Assembly: GCA_963701955.1 (NCBI GenBank)
Contig: OY969694.1
Location: forward strand, 2,976,001-3,040,000
Direction of reading: 5' to 3'
Source: Bog-473 sp963701955
GTDB taxonomy: Bacteria; Actinomycetota; Acidimicrobiia; Acidimicrobiales; RAAP-2
Length of the DNA stretch: 64,000 nucleotides
Made by a program: the position numbers and the translations under genes. Below the pieces are notes generated by a model, which was given only the letters and a program-made list of their open reading frames with translations, searched no databases and was not told where the DNA came from. Of this stretch, positions 43,620-51,688 are shown in pieces. The number at the start of each line of letters is the position of its first letter. Within the stretch, counting starts at the first letter, position 1.

Positions 43620-44303
43620 GTGATTCCCGGGGTCAGGCTCGTGGTCCTCGGCAAGCAGGGGGCCGGCAAGGGGACGCAGTGCGTGCGCCTCTCGCATCAC
43701 TACGTGGTTCCGCACGTCTCCACGGGGGACATGCTGCGCAGCGAGGTGAAGTCGCGCTCGCCCCTGGGCCAGCGCGCCCAGTCGCTCATGGAGCAGGGTG
43801 AGCTCATCCCCGACGAGATGGTCATGGAGATGGTGGGGGGTCGACTCAGCGAACGCGACACCACCGGGCGGGGCTTCGTGCTCGACGGCTGCCCCCGCAC
43901 CACGGTGCAGGCGGAATCGTTGGAGAAGATCGTGTCCCCGTTCGGCCTCGACATCGTGATCGACCTGCAGGTCCCGACCAACCTGGTCATGAAGCGCCTG
44001 GCCTCGCGCCGGGTGTGCGTGGACTGCGGCGCCAACTATTCGACGGCCGCCCCGCCGCTGGTCAATTGGACGTGCGACGTCTGCGGCGGGGAAGTGGTGC
44101 AGCGCGAGGACGACACCGAGGAGGCGATTGAGCGCCGGCTCAACCTCTACGAGGAGGAAACGGCGCCCCTGCTCCACTGGTACAAGGAGCGCAGCCTCCT
44201 GGTCGAGATCAACGGCACCGGCTCGCCCGACGCGGTGACCCGTAGGGTGGTCGGGGCGATCGACACGCTGCGCCGGAAGATGAAGGGAGATGGTCCCCAG
44301 TGA
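43620..44303 (+). CDS. adk: Adenylate kinase (zinc-lid type)
   Basis: 227 residues. GTG 43620. P-loop VLGKQGAGKGTQC, AMP site STGDMLRSEV, GFVLDGCPRTTVQAESLE, and an LID domain with two CxxC-type pairs (VCVDCG and CDVCGG) that probably hold a structural zinc. Converts ATP + AMP to 2 ADP. The position after secY is the standard one. The stop overlaps the map GTG. Confidence 0.97.
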   Translation: MIPGVRLVVLGKQGAGKGTQCVRLSHHYVVPHVSTGDMLRSEVKSRSPLGQRAQSLMEQGELIPDEMVMEMVGGRLSERDTTGRGFVLDGCPRTTVQAESLEKIVSPFGLDIVIDLQVPTNLVMKRLASRRVCVDCGANYSTAAPPLVNWTCDVCGGEVVQREDDTEEAIERRLNLYEEETAPLLHWYKERSLLVEINGTGSPDAVTRRVVGAIDTLRRKMKGDGPQ

Positions 44304-45040
44304 GGCGGAACGACGACGAACTGGCCAAGATGCGCCGGGCCGGCAAGGTCGTGGCCGAGATGCACGAGGCGACCCGCGCCGCCGCCAAGCCGGGCGTCAC
44401 CACGCTCGAGCTGGACGCGGTCGCCCGTGAGGTCCTGGAGCGCCGGGGCGCCACCTCGAACTTCCTGGGGTACCACGGCTTCCCGGCCGTCATCTGCACC
44501 TCGCCCAACTCCATGATCGTGCACGGCATCCCGGGCGGCTACGTGCTCGAGGAGGGGGACATCCTCTCCATCGACTGCGGCGCCATCATTGAGGGCTACC
44601 ACGGCGATGCCGCCTTCACCATGGGCATCGGCACCATCTCCAAGGAGGCCCAGAAGCTCCTTGAGGTCACCGAGCGCAGCCTCTGGGCGGGTATCGAGCA
44701 GATGACCAGGGGAAACTCCCTCAACGAGATCGGCCGGGCGGTCCAGGACGTGGCCGAGGCGGCCGGGTTCAGCGTGGTCCGGGAGTACGTGGGCCACGCC
44801 ATCGGGACGGCCATGCACGAGCAGCCCCAGGTGCCCAACTACTGGCCGGGGAGCAAGGGCCCGACGCTCAAGGCCGGCAACGTGTTCGCCGTGGAGCCCA
44901 TGGTCAACGTGGGCTCGCCCGAGACCCGGGTGCTCGACGACGAGTGGAGCGTGGTGACCGCCGACGGGAGCCTGTCGGCCCATTTCGAGCACACGATCGC
45001 CGTCACCCCTGACGGCCCCGAGGTCTTCACGCTCGCCTGA
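44300..45040 (+). CDS. map: Methionine aminopeptidase, type I
   Basis: 246 residues. GTG 44300 overlaps adk's stop. Metal-ligand regions: LSIDCGAIIEGYHGDAAFTM (two Asp), the GHAIGTAMHEQPQVPNY block with the catalytic His, VFAVEPMVNVG (Glu) and FEHTIAVT (Glu). Removes the initiator Met. Intact. The 212 bases downstream carry the infA promoter and leader. Confidence 0.97.
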   Translation: MRRNDDELAKMRRAGKVVAEMHEATRAAAKPGVTTLELDAVAREVLERRGATSNFLGYHGFPAVICTSPNSMIVHGIPGGYVLEEGDILSIDCGAIIEGYHGDAAFTMGIGTISKEAQKLLEVTERSLWAGIEQMTRGNSLNEIGRAVQDVAEAAGFSVVREYVGHAIGTAMHEQPQVPNYWPGSKGPTLKAGNVFAVEPMVNVGSPETRVLDDEWSVVTADGSLSAHFEHTIAVTPDGPEVFTLA

Positions 45041-45084
45041 GGATCCCGATCCGGGGCCCGGCCAGGGATTTCACCATCTCCGGC

Positions 45085-45112
45085 TGGAAATCCCCCCAGG
45101 ATGCGGTAGACT
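45085..45112 (+). promoter_or_regulatory. Promoter-like sequence upstream of infA
   Basis: TGGAAA (45085-45090) and TAGACT (45107-45112) with a 16-base spacer, followed by T-rich CTTTTTC and a leader of about 130 bases containing the short palindrome GGCCCTGGGGCC. It would begin a separate infA-rpmJ-rpsM-rpsK-rpsD-rpoA-rplQ transcript. Confidence 0.45.
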
Positions 45113-45252
45113 TTTTCGCTGGCCCTGGGGCCTGGTCTTTTCCTGTGGGGACGGACTGCCCGACGGCCACACCCGATTCCGCCCCGTTCCGGCCTCGCGC
45201 CACCGGTGCGGTCGGGAGAAGCACACGAGAACGACGATCAGGAGAGAGTCAC

Positions 45253-45477
45253 CTGCCCAAGCCCAAGGAAGATGCCATCGTGCTCGAAGGCACGGTGGTC
45301 GAGCCACTGCCCAATGCCATGTTCCGCGTCGAGTTGGAGAACGGACACAAGGTGCTTGCGCACAGCTCGGGAAAGATGCGGATGCACCGCATCCGAATTC
45401 TGCCGGGGGACAAGGTGCAGGTCGAGATCACTCCCTACGACCTCAACCGGGGTCGGATCACCTACCGGTACAAGTAA
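45253..45477 (+). CDS. infA: Translation initiation factor IF-1, apparent CTG start
   Basis: 74 residues, the usual IF-1 length, when read from CTG 45253. The OB-fold sequence is typical: PKPKEDAIVLEGTVVE, LPNAMFRVELENGHKVLAHS, SGKMRMHRIRILPGDKVQVE, PYDLNRGRITYRYK. Family members start M-x-K-P/K-x-D-x-I at exactly this point. No ATG, GTG or TTG lies near in frame, while a good RBS (AGGAG, 45240-45244) sits 8 bases before the CTG. Either CTG is the start or a base error changed ATG/GTG/TTG. The first is of interest for an initiation factor. Confidence 0.93.
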   Translation: MPKPKEDAIVLEGTVVEPLPNAMFRVELENGHKVLAHSSGKMRMHRIRILPGDKVQVEITPYDLNRGRITYRYK

Positions 45478-45495
45478 GTAAGGACGGCGATTCAA

Positions 45496-45609
45496 GTGAA
45501 GGTTCGGCCGAGCGTGAAGCCGATCTGTGAGAAGTGCAAGGTCATCCGACGCCGCGGCGTTGTTCGGGTGATCTGTGACAACCCGCGCCACAAGCAGCGC
45601 CAGGGCTAG
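45496..45609 (+). CDS. rpmJ: 50S ribosomal protein L36
   Basis: A 37-residue gene from GTG 45496 to TAG 45607-45609. KVRPSVKPICEKCKVIRRRG and VVRVICDNPRHKQRQG. The zinc ligands Cys11, Cys14, Cys27 and His32 are all present (C+ form). Lies between infA and rpsM in the standard order. Confidence 0.97.
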   Translation: MKVRPSVKPICEKCKVIRRRGVVRVICDNPRHKQRQG

Positions 45610-45623
45610 GAGAGGAAAGACAG

Positions 45624-46001
45624 ATGGCCCGAATTTCCGGAGTGGACATCCCGCGTGAGAAGCGGCTCGAGATCTCGCTGACCTATATCTACGGCATCGG
45701 CCCGACCCTGTCGACGCAGATCTGCCAGGCGTCCGACGTGAACCCCTCCACCCGGGTGCGCGACCTGACCGACGAAGAGGTCGCCCGGCTGCGCACCTAC
45801 ATCGACGCCAACTTCCGCGTCGAGGGTGACCTGCGCCGGGACGTCTCCCAGGACATCAAGCGGAAGATGGAGATCAACTGCTACCAGGGCGTGCGTCACC
45901 GCAAGGGCCTGCCGGTCCACGGCCAGCGCACCCACACGAACGCCCGCACCCGTAAGGGCCCCAAGAAGACGGTGGCCGGGAAGAAGAAGGTGAAGAAGTA
46001 G
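45624..46001 (+). CDS. rpsM: 30S ribosomal protein S13
   Basis: 125 residues, ATG 45624 with AGGAGAGGAAAG upstream. ARISGVDIPREKRLEISLTY, IYGIGPTLSTQICQASDVNP and the C-terminal GLPVHGQRTHTNARTRKGPK. The stop overlaps rpsK's GTG by one base. Intact. Confidence 0.98.
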   Translation: MARISGVDIPREKRLEISLTYIYGIGPTLSTQICQASDVNPSTRVRDLTDEEVARLRTYIDANFRVEGDLRRDVSQDIKRKMEINCYQGVRHRKGLPVHGQRTHTNARTRKGPKKTVAGKKKVKK

Positions 46002-46402
46002 TGGCCAAGCCAACGAAGCCCGGCGCCCGCCGGCCCCGGCGCAAGGAGCGCAAGAACATCGCCTACGGCGTGGCGCACATCAAGAGCTCGTTCAACAACA
46101 CGATCGTCTCCATCGCCGACCCCGAGGGCAACATCCTCGCCTGGGCCTCGGCGGGGAACGTCGGCTTCAAGGGCTCGCGCAAGTCCACCCCCTTCGCCGC
46201 CCAGCTGGCCGCCGAGGCCTGTGCCAAGAAGGCCATGGAGCACGGCGTGCGCAAGGTCGACGTCCTCGTCCGCGGGCCCGGCTCGGGCCGCGAGACCGCC
46301 ATCCGGTCGCTGGCCGCGGTCGGCATCGAGGTCGTGGGCATCAAAGACGTCACCCCGATCCCCCACAACGGCTGCCGCCCCAAGAAGCGGCGCCGGGTCT
46401 AG
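46001..46402 (+). CDS. rpsK: 30S ribosomal protein S11
   Basis: 133 residues from GTG 46001 (TAGTG overlap with rpsM). AYGVAHIKSSFNNTIVSIAD, GFKGSRKSTPFAAQLAAEAC, VRGPGSGRETAIRSLAAVGI and TPIPHNGCRPKKRRRV are all typical. Intact. Confidence 0.98.
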   Translation: MAKPTKPGARRPRRKERKNIAYGVAHIKSSFNNTIVSIADPEGNILAWASAGNVGFKGSRKSTPFAAQLAAEACAKKAMEHGVRKVDVLVRGPGSGRETAIRSLAAVGIEVVGIKDVTPIPHNGCRPKKRRRV

Positions 46403-46428
46403 GTCGAAGAGGAAGAGGAACACACCCC

Positions 46429-47076
46429 ATGGCTCGATACACCGGTCCCGTCTGCCGACTCTGTCGGCGCGAGCGGACCAAGCTGTTCTTGAAGGGCGAG
46501 CGCTGCTACTCGCTCAAGTGCCCGGTCTCCGAGGCGGTCACCGACCGTCACAGCCGCGCCTACCCGCCCGGCGAGCACGGCCGCGACCGCATGCGCCAGG
46601 GGTCCGAGTACCTGGCCCAGTTGCGTGAGAAGCAGAAGGCGCGCCGGATCTACGGGATCCTGGAGAAGCAGTTCCGCAACATGTACGAGGAAGCCAACCG
46701 TCAGGGCGGCATCACCGGTGAGAACTTGCTGCGCAACCTCGAGCTCCGCCTCGACAACGTCGTCTTCCGGGCCGGCTGGGGCGCCAGCCGCCGCCAGGCG
46801 CGCCAGTTCGTGCGCCACGGCCACGTGAGCGTGAACGGCAAGCGCGTCACCATCCCCAGCTACCGCGTGCGGACCGGCGAGACCGTCCTGCTGCGCGAGG
46901 CCACCCGCGGGAACTTCCTGGTCCGCCGCAACATGGACACCCTGGAGCGCCAGACCCCGGCCTGGCTCGAGACCGGCGACGCCGGCTTCTCGGTGTCCAT
47001 CCTGAACCCGCCACTGCGCGAGCACATCGACGAGCCCATTCAGGAGCAGTTGATCGTCGAGCTGTACTCGAAGTAG
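46429..47076 (+). CDS. rpsD: 30S ribosomal protein S4 (zinc-binding form)
   Basis: 215 residues from ATG 46429. N-terminal four-Cys zinc site (PVCRLCRRE and CYSLKC), SRAYPPGEHGRDRMRQGSEY, then the S4 RNA-binding domain (RLDNVVFRAGWGASRRQARQ, VRHGHVSVNGKRVTIPSYRV). Primary 16S-binding protein and, in other bacteria, alpha-operon autoregulator. Intact. Confidence 0.98.
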   Translation: MARYTGPVCRLCRRERTKLFLKGERCYSLKCPVSEAVTDRHSRAYPPGEHGRDRMRQGSEYLAQLREKQKARRIYGILEKQFRNMYEEANRQGGITGENLLRNLELRLDNVVFRAGWGASRRQARQFVRHGHVSVNGKRVTIPSYRVRTGETVLLREATRGNFLVRRNMDTLERQTPAWLETGDAGFSVSILNPPLREHIDEPIQEQLIVELYSK

Positions 47077-47105
47077 CCCCGTCCCCTGCAACAGGAGTAC
47101 CCACC

Positions 47106-48044
47106 ATGCTGATCATCCAACGGCCGACCGTCGAGACCGTCGACGAGGAGCAGAACAACCGGCAGCGTTTCGCCATCGGCCCGCTCGACCCGGGCTTCGG
47201 CACCACGCTCGGTAACTCGCTGCGGCGCACGCTGCTCTCCTCCATCCCCGGTGGAGCCGTGACCCAGCTGCGCTTCGACGAGGCGCTGCACGAGTTCACG
47301 ACCCTTCCCGGGGTCAAGGAGGATGTCACCGACATCATCCTGAACCTCAAGGACCTGCTGGTCCGGGTGCAGTCCGACGAGCCGGTCACCCTCCGCCTCG
47401 ACGTGCGCGGCCCCGCCGACGCCACCGCCGCCGACCTGCAGCTGACGGCCGACGTCGAAATCCTCAACCCCGACCTGCACATCGCCTCGGTCAACGCCAA
47501 AGGCCGCCTGGCCGTCGACGTGACCGTGGAGCGCGGGCGTGGCTACGCCTCCGCCGACAAGAACAAGCGGTCCTCGACGATCGGCGTCATCCCGATCGAT
47601 TCGATCTTCTCCCCGGTCCACCGGGTGACCTTCGACATCGAGCCCGTGCGTGTGGAGCAGTCGACCAACTACGACCGCCTGGTGCTCGACATCGAGACCG
47701 ACGGGACCATCTCGCCCCGCGAGGCGCTGGCCTCGGCCGGTGACACGCTGCGCAACCTGGTCTCGCTGGTGGCCGACCTCGAGGAGGCCCCCCAGGGCCT
47801 GGAGCTCGGCGACACCGGGACCACCACGAGCGGTTCGCCCGACCTGGACCTGCGCATCGAGGAGCTCGACCTCTCCGAGCGTCCCCGCAACTGCCTGAAG
47901 CGCGCGCAGATCAACACGATCGGCGAGCTCGTCGAGCGGACCATGGAGGACCTCCTGGCCATCACCAACTTCGGCCAGAAGTCGGCCGACGAGGTCGTGC
48001 AGCGTCTGGACGAGCGCGGGTTGTCGCTCCGCACGAGGGACTGA
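47106..48044 (+). CDS. rpoA: RNA polymerase alpha subunit
   Basis: 312 residues from ATG 47106. N-terminal dimerisation domain: FAIGPLDPGFGTTLGNSLRR, TLLSSIPGGAVTQLRFDEAL, HEFTTLPGVKEDVTDIILNL. Linker about 225-245 (DTGTTTSGSPDLDLRI). C-terminal domain IEELDLSERPRNCLKRAQIN and TNFGQKSADEVVQRLDERGL, which contacts UP elements and activators. Intact. Confidence 0.98.
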   Translation: MLIIQRPTVETVDEEQNNRQRFAIGPLDPGFGTTLGNSLRRTLLSSIPGGAVTQLRFDEALHEFTTLPGVKEDVTDIILNLKDLLVRVQSDEPVTLRLDVRGPADATAADLQLTADVEILNPDLHIASVNAKGRLAVDVTVERGRGYASADKNKRSSTIGVIPIDSIFSPVHRVTFDIEPVRVEQSTNYDRLVLDIETDGTISPREALASAGDTLRNLVSLVADLEEAPQGLELGDTGTTTSGSPDLDLRIEELDLSERPRNCLKRAQINTIGELVERTMEDLLAITNFGQKSADEVVQRLDERGLSLRTRD

Positions 48045-48048
48045 CGTC

Positions 48049-48402
48049 ATGCAGGCAACCCCCAAGCGCGGCCGCCGGTTCGGCGGCTCGTCCGCCCACC
48101 AGAAGTCGATGATGGGCAACCTGGTCGCGTCGCTCATTGCTGCGGAGTCCATCGTGACGACCGAGGCCAAGGCCAAGGCGCTGCGCCCCGTGGCCGAGAA
48201 GTGCGTCACAGCGGCCCGCAAGGGCGGCCTGTCCAACCACCGCAACGTGGTGGCGCTCATCCGCGACAAGGACATGGCGCACAAGCTCTTCGAGGAGATC
48301 GGGCCGCGCTACTCGGACCGGCCGGGTGGCTACACCCGCATCCTCAAGCTGGGCCCGCGCCCCGGCGACAACGCGCCCATGGCGCGGATCGAGTTCGTCT
48401 AG
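48049..48402 (+). CDS. rplQ: 50S ribosomal protein L17
   Basis: 117 residues, ATG 48049. FGGSSAHQKSMMGNLVASLI, IVTTEAKAKALRPVAEKCVT and GGYTRILKLGPRPGDNAPMA. The standard short bacterial length, without the long tail some actinobacteria carry. Followed 2 bases later by truA. Confidence 0.97.
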   Translation: MQATPKRGRRFGGSSAHQKSMMGNLVASLIAAESIVTTEAKAKALRPVAEKCVTAARKGGLSNHRNVVALIRDKDMAHKLFEEIGPRYSDRPGGYTRILKLGPRPGDNAPMARIEFV

Positions 48403-48404
48403 GG

Positions 48405-49250
48405 GTGGAGCAACCCGCCGGCGCTGCCCTGCAGCGCTGGAGGCTGCTGATCGCCTACGACGGTGCAGCCTTCCGGGGCTTCGCCGCCCAGCCCCAGGTC
48501 CCCACGGTCGCCGGCGCGCTGCGTCTGGCCATTGAGCGGACGGCCCGCCTGAGCGAGGCGCCGGTCATCACCTGTGCCGGCCGCACCGACGCCGGTGTGC
48601 ACGCCCGGGGCCAGGTGGTCCACGTGGACCTCCCGCACATCCCCTACGACGGGGTCCGGCTCGCCCGCGCCCTCAACCGCCAGCTGGCGCCCGAGGTGGT
48701 GGTGCGCCACGCCGAGGTGGTCGACCCGGCGTTCGACGCCCGCCGCTCGGCCACCGGACGGACCTACCGCTACCTCGTGTGGAACGCCCCCGCCCCTGAT
48801 CCGCTGCTGGCGTCGGTGTCCTGGCACGTGCGGGACCCCCTCGACCTGGGCTCCATGCGGACTGCCTCTGACGTCCTGCTGGGCACACACGACTTCCGTT
48901 CCTTCTGCCGCCGGCCGGTGGGATCCGACGCCGGCCGGCCCCTGGTGCGCCGGGTGACCACCGCCCGCTGGAGCGTCGACCGGGGGCCCGAGGCGCTGGA
49001 CGCCGACGGGGGCGAGGAGGAGACCCGCCTTCTCCGCTTCGAGATCTCCGCCGCTTCCTTCTGCCATCAGATGGTCCGATCCCTGGTGGGCAGCCTGGTC
49101 GAGGTGGGCCGGGGCAAGGAGAACGCCGCCGGTCTCATGGAGCGGCTCCGGGCGGTCTCACGGCACCGCATGCCCGATCCGGCCCCCGCGCACGGTCTCT
49201 GCCTGGTCTCGGTGACCTACGACGCGCCGCCCGGCTCCCCGGCCGCCTGA
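48405..49250 (+). CDS. truA: tRNA pseudouridine synthase A
   Basis: 281 residues. Makes pseudouridine at tRNA positions 38-40. Seen: RLLIAYDGAAFRGFAAQPQV, catalytic Asp in ITCAGRTDAGVHARGQVVHV, DPAFDARRSATGRTYRYLVW, and ASFCHQMVRSLVGSLVEVGR. GTG 48405 with GGGG directly upstream and the rplQ stop 2 bases before. Intact. Confidence 0.96.
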   Translation: MEQPAGAALQRWRLLIAYDGAAFRGFAAQPQVPTVAGALRLAIERTARLSEAPVITCAGRTDAGVHARGQVVHVDLPHIPYDGVRLARALNRQLAPEVVVRHAEVVDPAFDARRSATGRTYRYLVWNAPAPDPLLASVSWHVRDPLDLGSMRTASDVLLGTHDFRSFCRRPVGSDAGRPLVRRVTTARWSVDRGPEALDADGGEEETRLLRFEISAASFCHQMVRSLVGSLVEVGRGKENAAGLMERLRAVSRHRMPDPAPAHGLCLVSVTYDAPPGSPAA

Positions 49251-49278
49251 GTCCGTTCGGGCGATCTGGCGCCGCGGC

Positions 49279-49307
49279 TTGCCCCTCCCTGCCAGGGGCC
49301 CTATCCT
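49279..49307 (+). promoter_or_regulatory. Promoter-like sequence upstream of rplM
   Basis: TTGCCC (49279-49284) and TATCCT (49302-49307) with a 17-base spacer, in the 157-base gap between truA and rplM. About 100 bases of leader would precede the rplM start. Confidence 0.55.
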
Positions 49308-49407
49308 GGTACGTCGGCTCTCGGGACCCCCGGGACCGTTGAGCCAGCCCCGGGACCCAGGTCCGGAGGCAGTCTCGCCCACCACGCGGAAGCGAAAGAT
49401 CGGTCTT

Positions 49408-49857
49408 GTGCGCACATTTTCACCGAAGGTCACCGAGATCCAGCGCAGCTGGTTCGTCGTCGACGCCGACGGCCTCGTCCTCGGGCGCCTGGCCTCGTCG
49501 GTGGCGGCCGTCCTGCGCGGCAAGCACCGTCCCTACTTCGCCCCGCACGTCGACACCGGCGACCACGTGATCGTGATCAACGCCGACAAGGTCGTCCTCA
49601 CTTCGAACAAGGCCGACGCCAAGATGGCCTACCGGCACAGTGGCTACCCCGGTGGCCTCCGCTCCACCAGCTACGCCGAACTGCTCGAGGAGAAGCCGGC
49701 CGAGCTCATCCGGCGCTCGGTGCGCGGCATGCTGCCGAAGAACACGCTGGGCCGCCAGATGCTCGGCAAGCTGCAGGTCTATGCCGGCCCCGACCACCCG
49801 CACTCGGCGCAGAAGCCCGAGCCACTCGAACTCCCACAGGCCCGCCGCGCCGGCTGA
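49408..49857 (+). CDS. rplM: 50S ribosomal protein L13
   Basis: 149 residues. GTG 49408 begins RTFSPKVTEIQRSWFVVDAD, the usual start. GRLASSVAAVLRGKHRPYFA, HVDTGDHVIVINADKVVLTS, SVRGMLPKNTLGRQMLGKLQ. No convincing RBS is visible immediately upstream. Followed by rpsI as in most bacteria. Confidence 0.97.
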   Translation: MRTFSPKVTEIQRSWFVVDADGLVLGRLASSVAAVLRGKHRPYFAPHVDTGDHVIVINADKVVLTSNKADAKMAYRHSGYPGGLRSTSYAELLEEKPAELIRRSVRGMLPKNTLGRQMLGKLQVYAGPDHPHSAQKPEPLELPQARRAG

Positions 49858-49889
49858 GCCGGCGCACCAGGAAGGACACCACCCTCGCA

Positions 49890-50282
49890 ATGCCTGCACC
49901 ACTGAGTCAGACCACCGGACGCCGCAAGCAAGCAGTGGCGCGCGTCCGCTTCCGCCCCGGCCAGGGCGCCATCACGGTCAACAAGCTCCCCATTGAGCGC
50001 TACTTCACCTCCGCCACCCACCGCATGCTGGTGACGGAGCCGCTGCGGCTCACCAATACGAGCGAGTCCTACGACATCGACGCCACCATCGACGGCGGCG
50101 GGATCTCGGGCCAGGCCGGCGCCATGCGCCTCGGCATCGCTCGCAGCCTGATCGAAATGGATCCCGAACTGCGCGGGGCGCTCAAGCGCTCCGGCCTCCT
50201 CACCCGCGACGCCCGCGAGAAGGAATCCAAGAAGTACGGCCTCAAGAAGGCCCGCAAGGCGCCGCAGTACTCCAAGCGGTAG
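49890..50282 (+). CDS. rpsI: 30S ribosomal protein S9
   Basis: 130 residues, ATG 49890 with AGGAAGGA upstream. TTGRRKQAVARVRFRPGQGA, GGGISGQAGAMRLGIARSLI and the C-terminal KYGLKKARKAPQYSKR, whose last residues reach the P-site tRNA. Intact. Confidence 0.98.
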   Translation: MPAPLSQTTGRRKQAVARVRFRPGQGAITVNKLPIERYFTSATHRMLVTEPLRLTNTSESYDIDATIDGGGISGQAGAMRLGIARSLIEMDPELRGALKRSGLLTRDAREKESKKYGLKKARKAPQYSKR

Positions 50283-50296
50283 CAAGCAGGACTGCA

Positions 50297-51667
50297 ATGG
50301 CGCCGACCCGCTTCGGCACCGACGGTGTGCGCGGGGTTGCGAACGAGGAGTTGACACCCGAGCTGGCCCTTGCTCTCGGGCGTGCCGCTGCCCGTGTGCT
50401 GCCCGCCCCGGCGTTCGTCGTCGGCCGCGACACACGCCGCTCGGGCCCACTCCTGCAAGCCGCCTTCTCGGCCGGCCTGGCCGGCGAGGGCGCGGACGTC
50501 GTCGACCTCGGTGTGCTGCCCACCCCCGGCGTGGCGGCCGTGGCCGAGGCGCGGCACGTGCCCGGCGCCGTGATCTCGGCCTCCCACAACCCTTTCGGCG
50601 ACAACGGGATCAAGCTCTTCAGCCTCCACGGGACAAAGCTGCCCACGGAGGTCGAGAGTGAGATCGAGCACGAGCTCGACTCCATCCTGGCCGACCCGGA
50701 CGGTCCGCCCCGCCGCCCGACCGGCCACGGGGTTGGGCGCATCAGCGCCGAGCCCGAGGCCGTGGAGCTCTACGAGGCGCACCTGGTGCAGACCCTCGAG
50801 GGCCGTCGGCTCGACGGGCTGCGCATCGTCGTCGACTGCGCCAACGGGGCCGCCAGCGCCATCGCGCCACGGGTGTTGGCCGACCTCGGAGCGCAGATCA
50901 CTGCGCTGCACAACACGCCGGACGGGGCGAACATCAATGACAAGTGCGGCTCGACCGACCCGGGCGAGTTGGCGCGGACGGTCGTGGCGCACGGGGCCGA
51001 CCTCGGCCTGGCCTTCGACGGCGATGCCGATCGGGTCATCGCGGTCGACCACGACGGGACCATCGTCGACGGCGACGTGCTGCTGGCGCTCTTCGCCCTC
51101 GACCTGGCCGAGCGGGGCGAGCTGGCCCGCAACACCGTGGCCGTGACCGTCATGACCAACCTCGGCTTCCGCCTGGCCATGGAGGCCCGCGGCATCGGAG
51201 TGCGCGAGACCGACGTGGGGGACCGCCACGTCCTGGCCGCGCTCGACGCCGACGGGCTGAGCCTGGGCGGCGAGCAGTCCGGGCACATCATCTTCCGGTC
51301 GCGCTCGACCACCGGGGACGGCATCCTGACCGGGATCGCGCTCGCCGACCTGGTGCTGCGCGCCGGCCGGTCGTTGGCCGAGCTCTCGGCGGGGCTGGTG
51401 GAGCGGGTGCCGCAACGCCTGGTCAACGTGCCCATCCCCCAACCCGAGCGCCTGGCCGACAGCGCCGAGGTGTGGGAGGCCGTGGTCAAGGCGGAGGCCG
51501 AGCTCGGGCACGAGGGCCGGGTCCTCCTGCGCCCGAGCGGCACCGAGCCGCTGGTGCGCGTGATGGTCGAGGCGCGGGTGGAGGCCCAGGCCAACGCAGT
51601 GGCGGCTCAGCTCGCCGGTGTCGTCAAGGCCGCGCTGGGGCAGATCGAGCCGCAGGCACCCAGGTAG
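50297..51667 (+). CDS. glmM: Phosphoglucosamine mutase
   Basis: 456 residues, converts glucosamine-6-P to glucosamine-1-P for UDP-GlcNAc and peptidoglycan. RFGTDGVRGVANEELTPELA, phosphoserine loop VISASHNPFGDNGIKLFS, metal loop GLAFDGDADRVIAVD, sugar-binding LGGEQSGHIIF and phosphate-binding LRPSGTEPLVRVMVEA are present. Intact over 1.37 kb. Follows rpsI by 14 bases and precedes glmS. Confidence 0.97.
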   Translation: MAPTRFGTDGVRGVANEELTPELALALGRAAARVLPAPAFVVGRDTRRSGPLLQAAFSAGLAGEGADVVDLGVLPTPGVAAVAEARHVPGAVISASHNPFGDNGIKLFSLHGTKLPTEVESEIEHELDSILADPDGPPRRPTGHGVGRISAEPEAVELYEAHLVQTLEGRRLDGLRIVVDCANGAASAIAPRVLADLGAQITALHNTPDGANINDKCGSTDPGELARTVVAHGADLGLAFDGDADRVIAVDHDGTIVDGDVLLALFALDLAERGELARNTVAVTVMTNLGFRLAMEARGIGVRETDVGDRHVLAALDADGLSLGGEQSGHIIFRSRSTTGDGILTGIALADLVLRAGRSLAELSAGLVERVPQRLVNVPIPQPERLADSAEVWEAVVKAEAELGHEGRVLLRPSGTEPLVRVMVEARVEAQANAVAAQLAGVVKAALGQIEPQAPR

Positions 51668-51674
51668 GCCCAGG

Positions 51675-51680
51675 TAGCCT
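51675..51680 (+). promoter_or_regulatory. Putative -10 box for leaderless glmS transcript
   Basis: TAGCCT ends 8 bases before ATG 51689. No RBS is present in the 21-base gap after glmM. A near-copy (CCCAGGTAGGCCCAGGTAGC) gives two overlapping CCAGGTAG units just here. Confidence 0.45.
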
Positions 51681-51688
51681 GGGTCCTT

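Noticed and set aside
51668..51688. glmS ribozyme upstream of glmS
   Set aside because: Only 21 bases separate glmM and glmS, far too few for the ribozyme, which is also typical of Firmicutes. A leaderless promoter explains the gap better.
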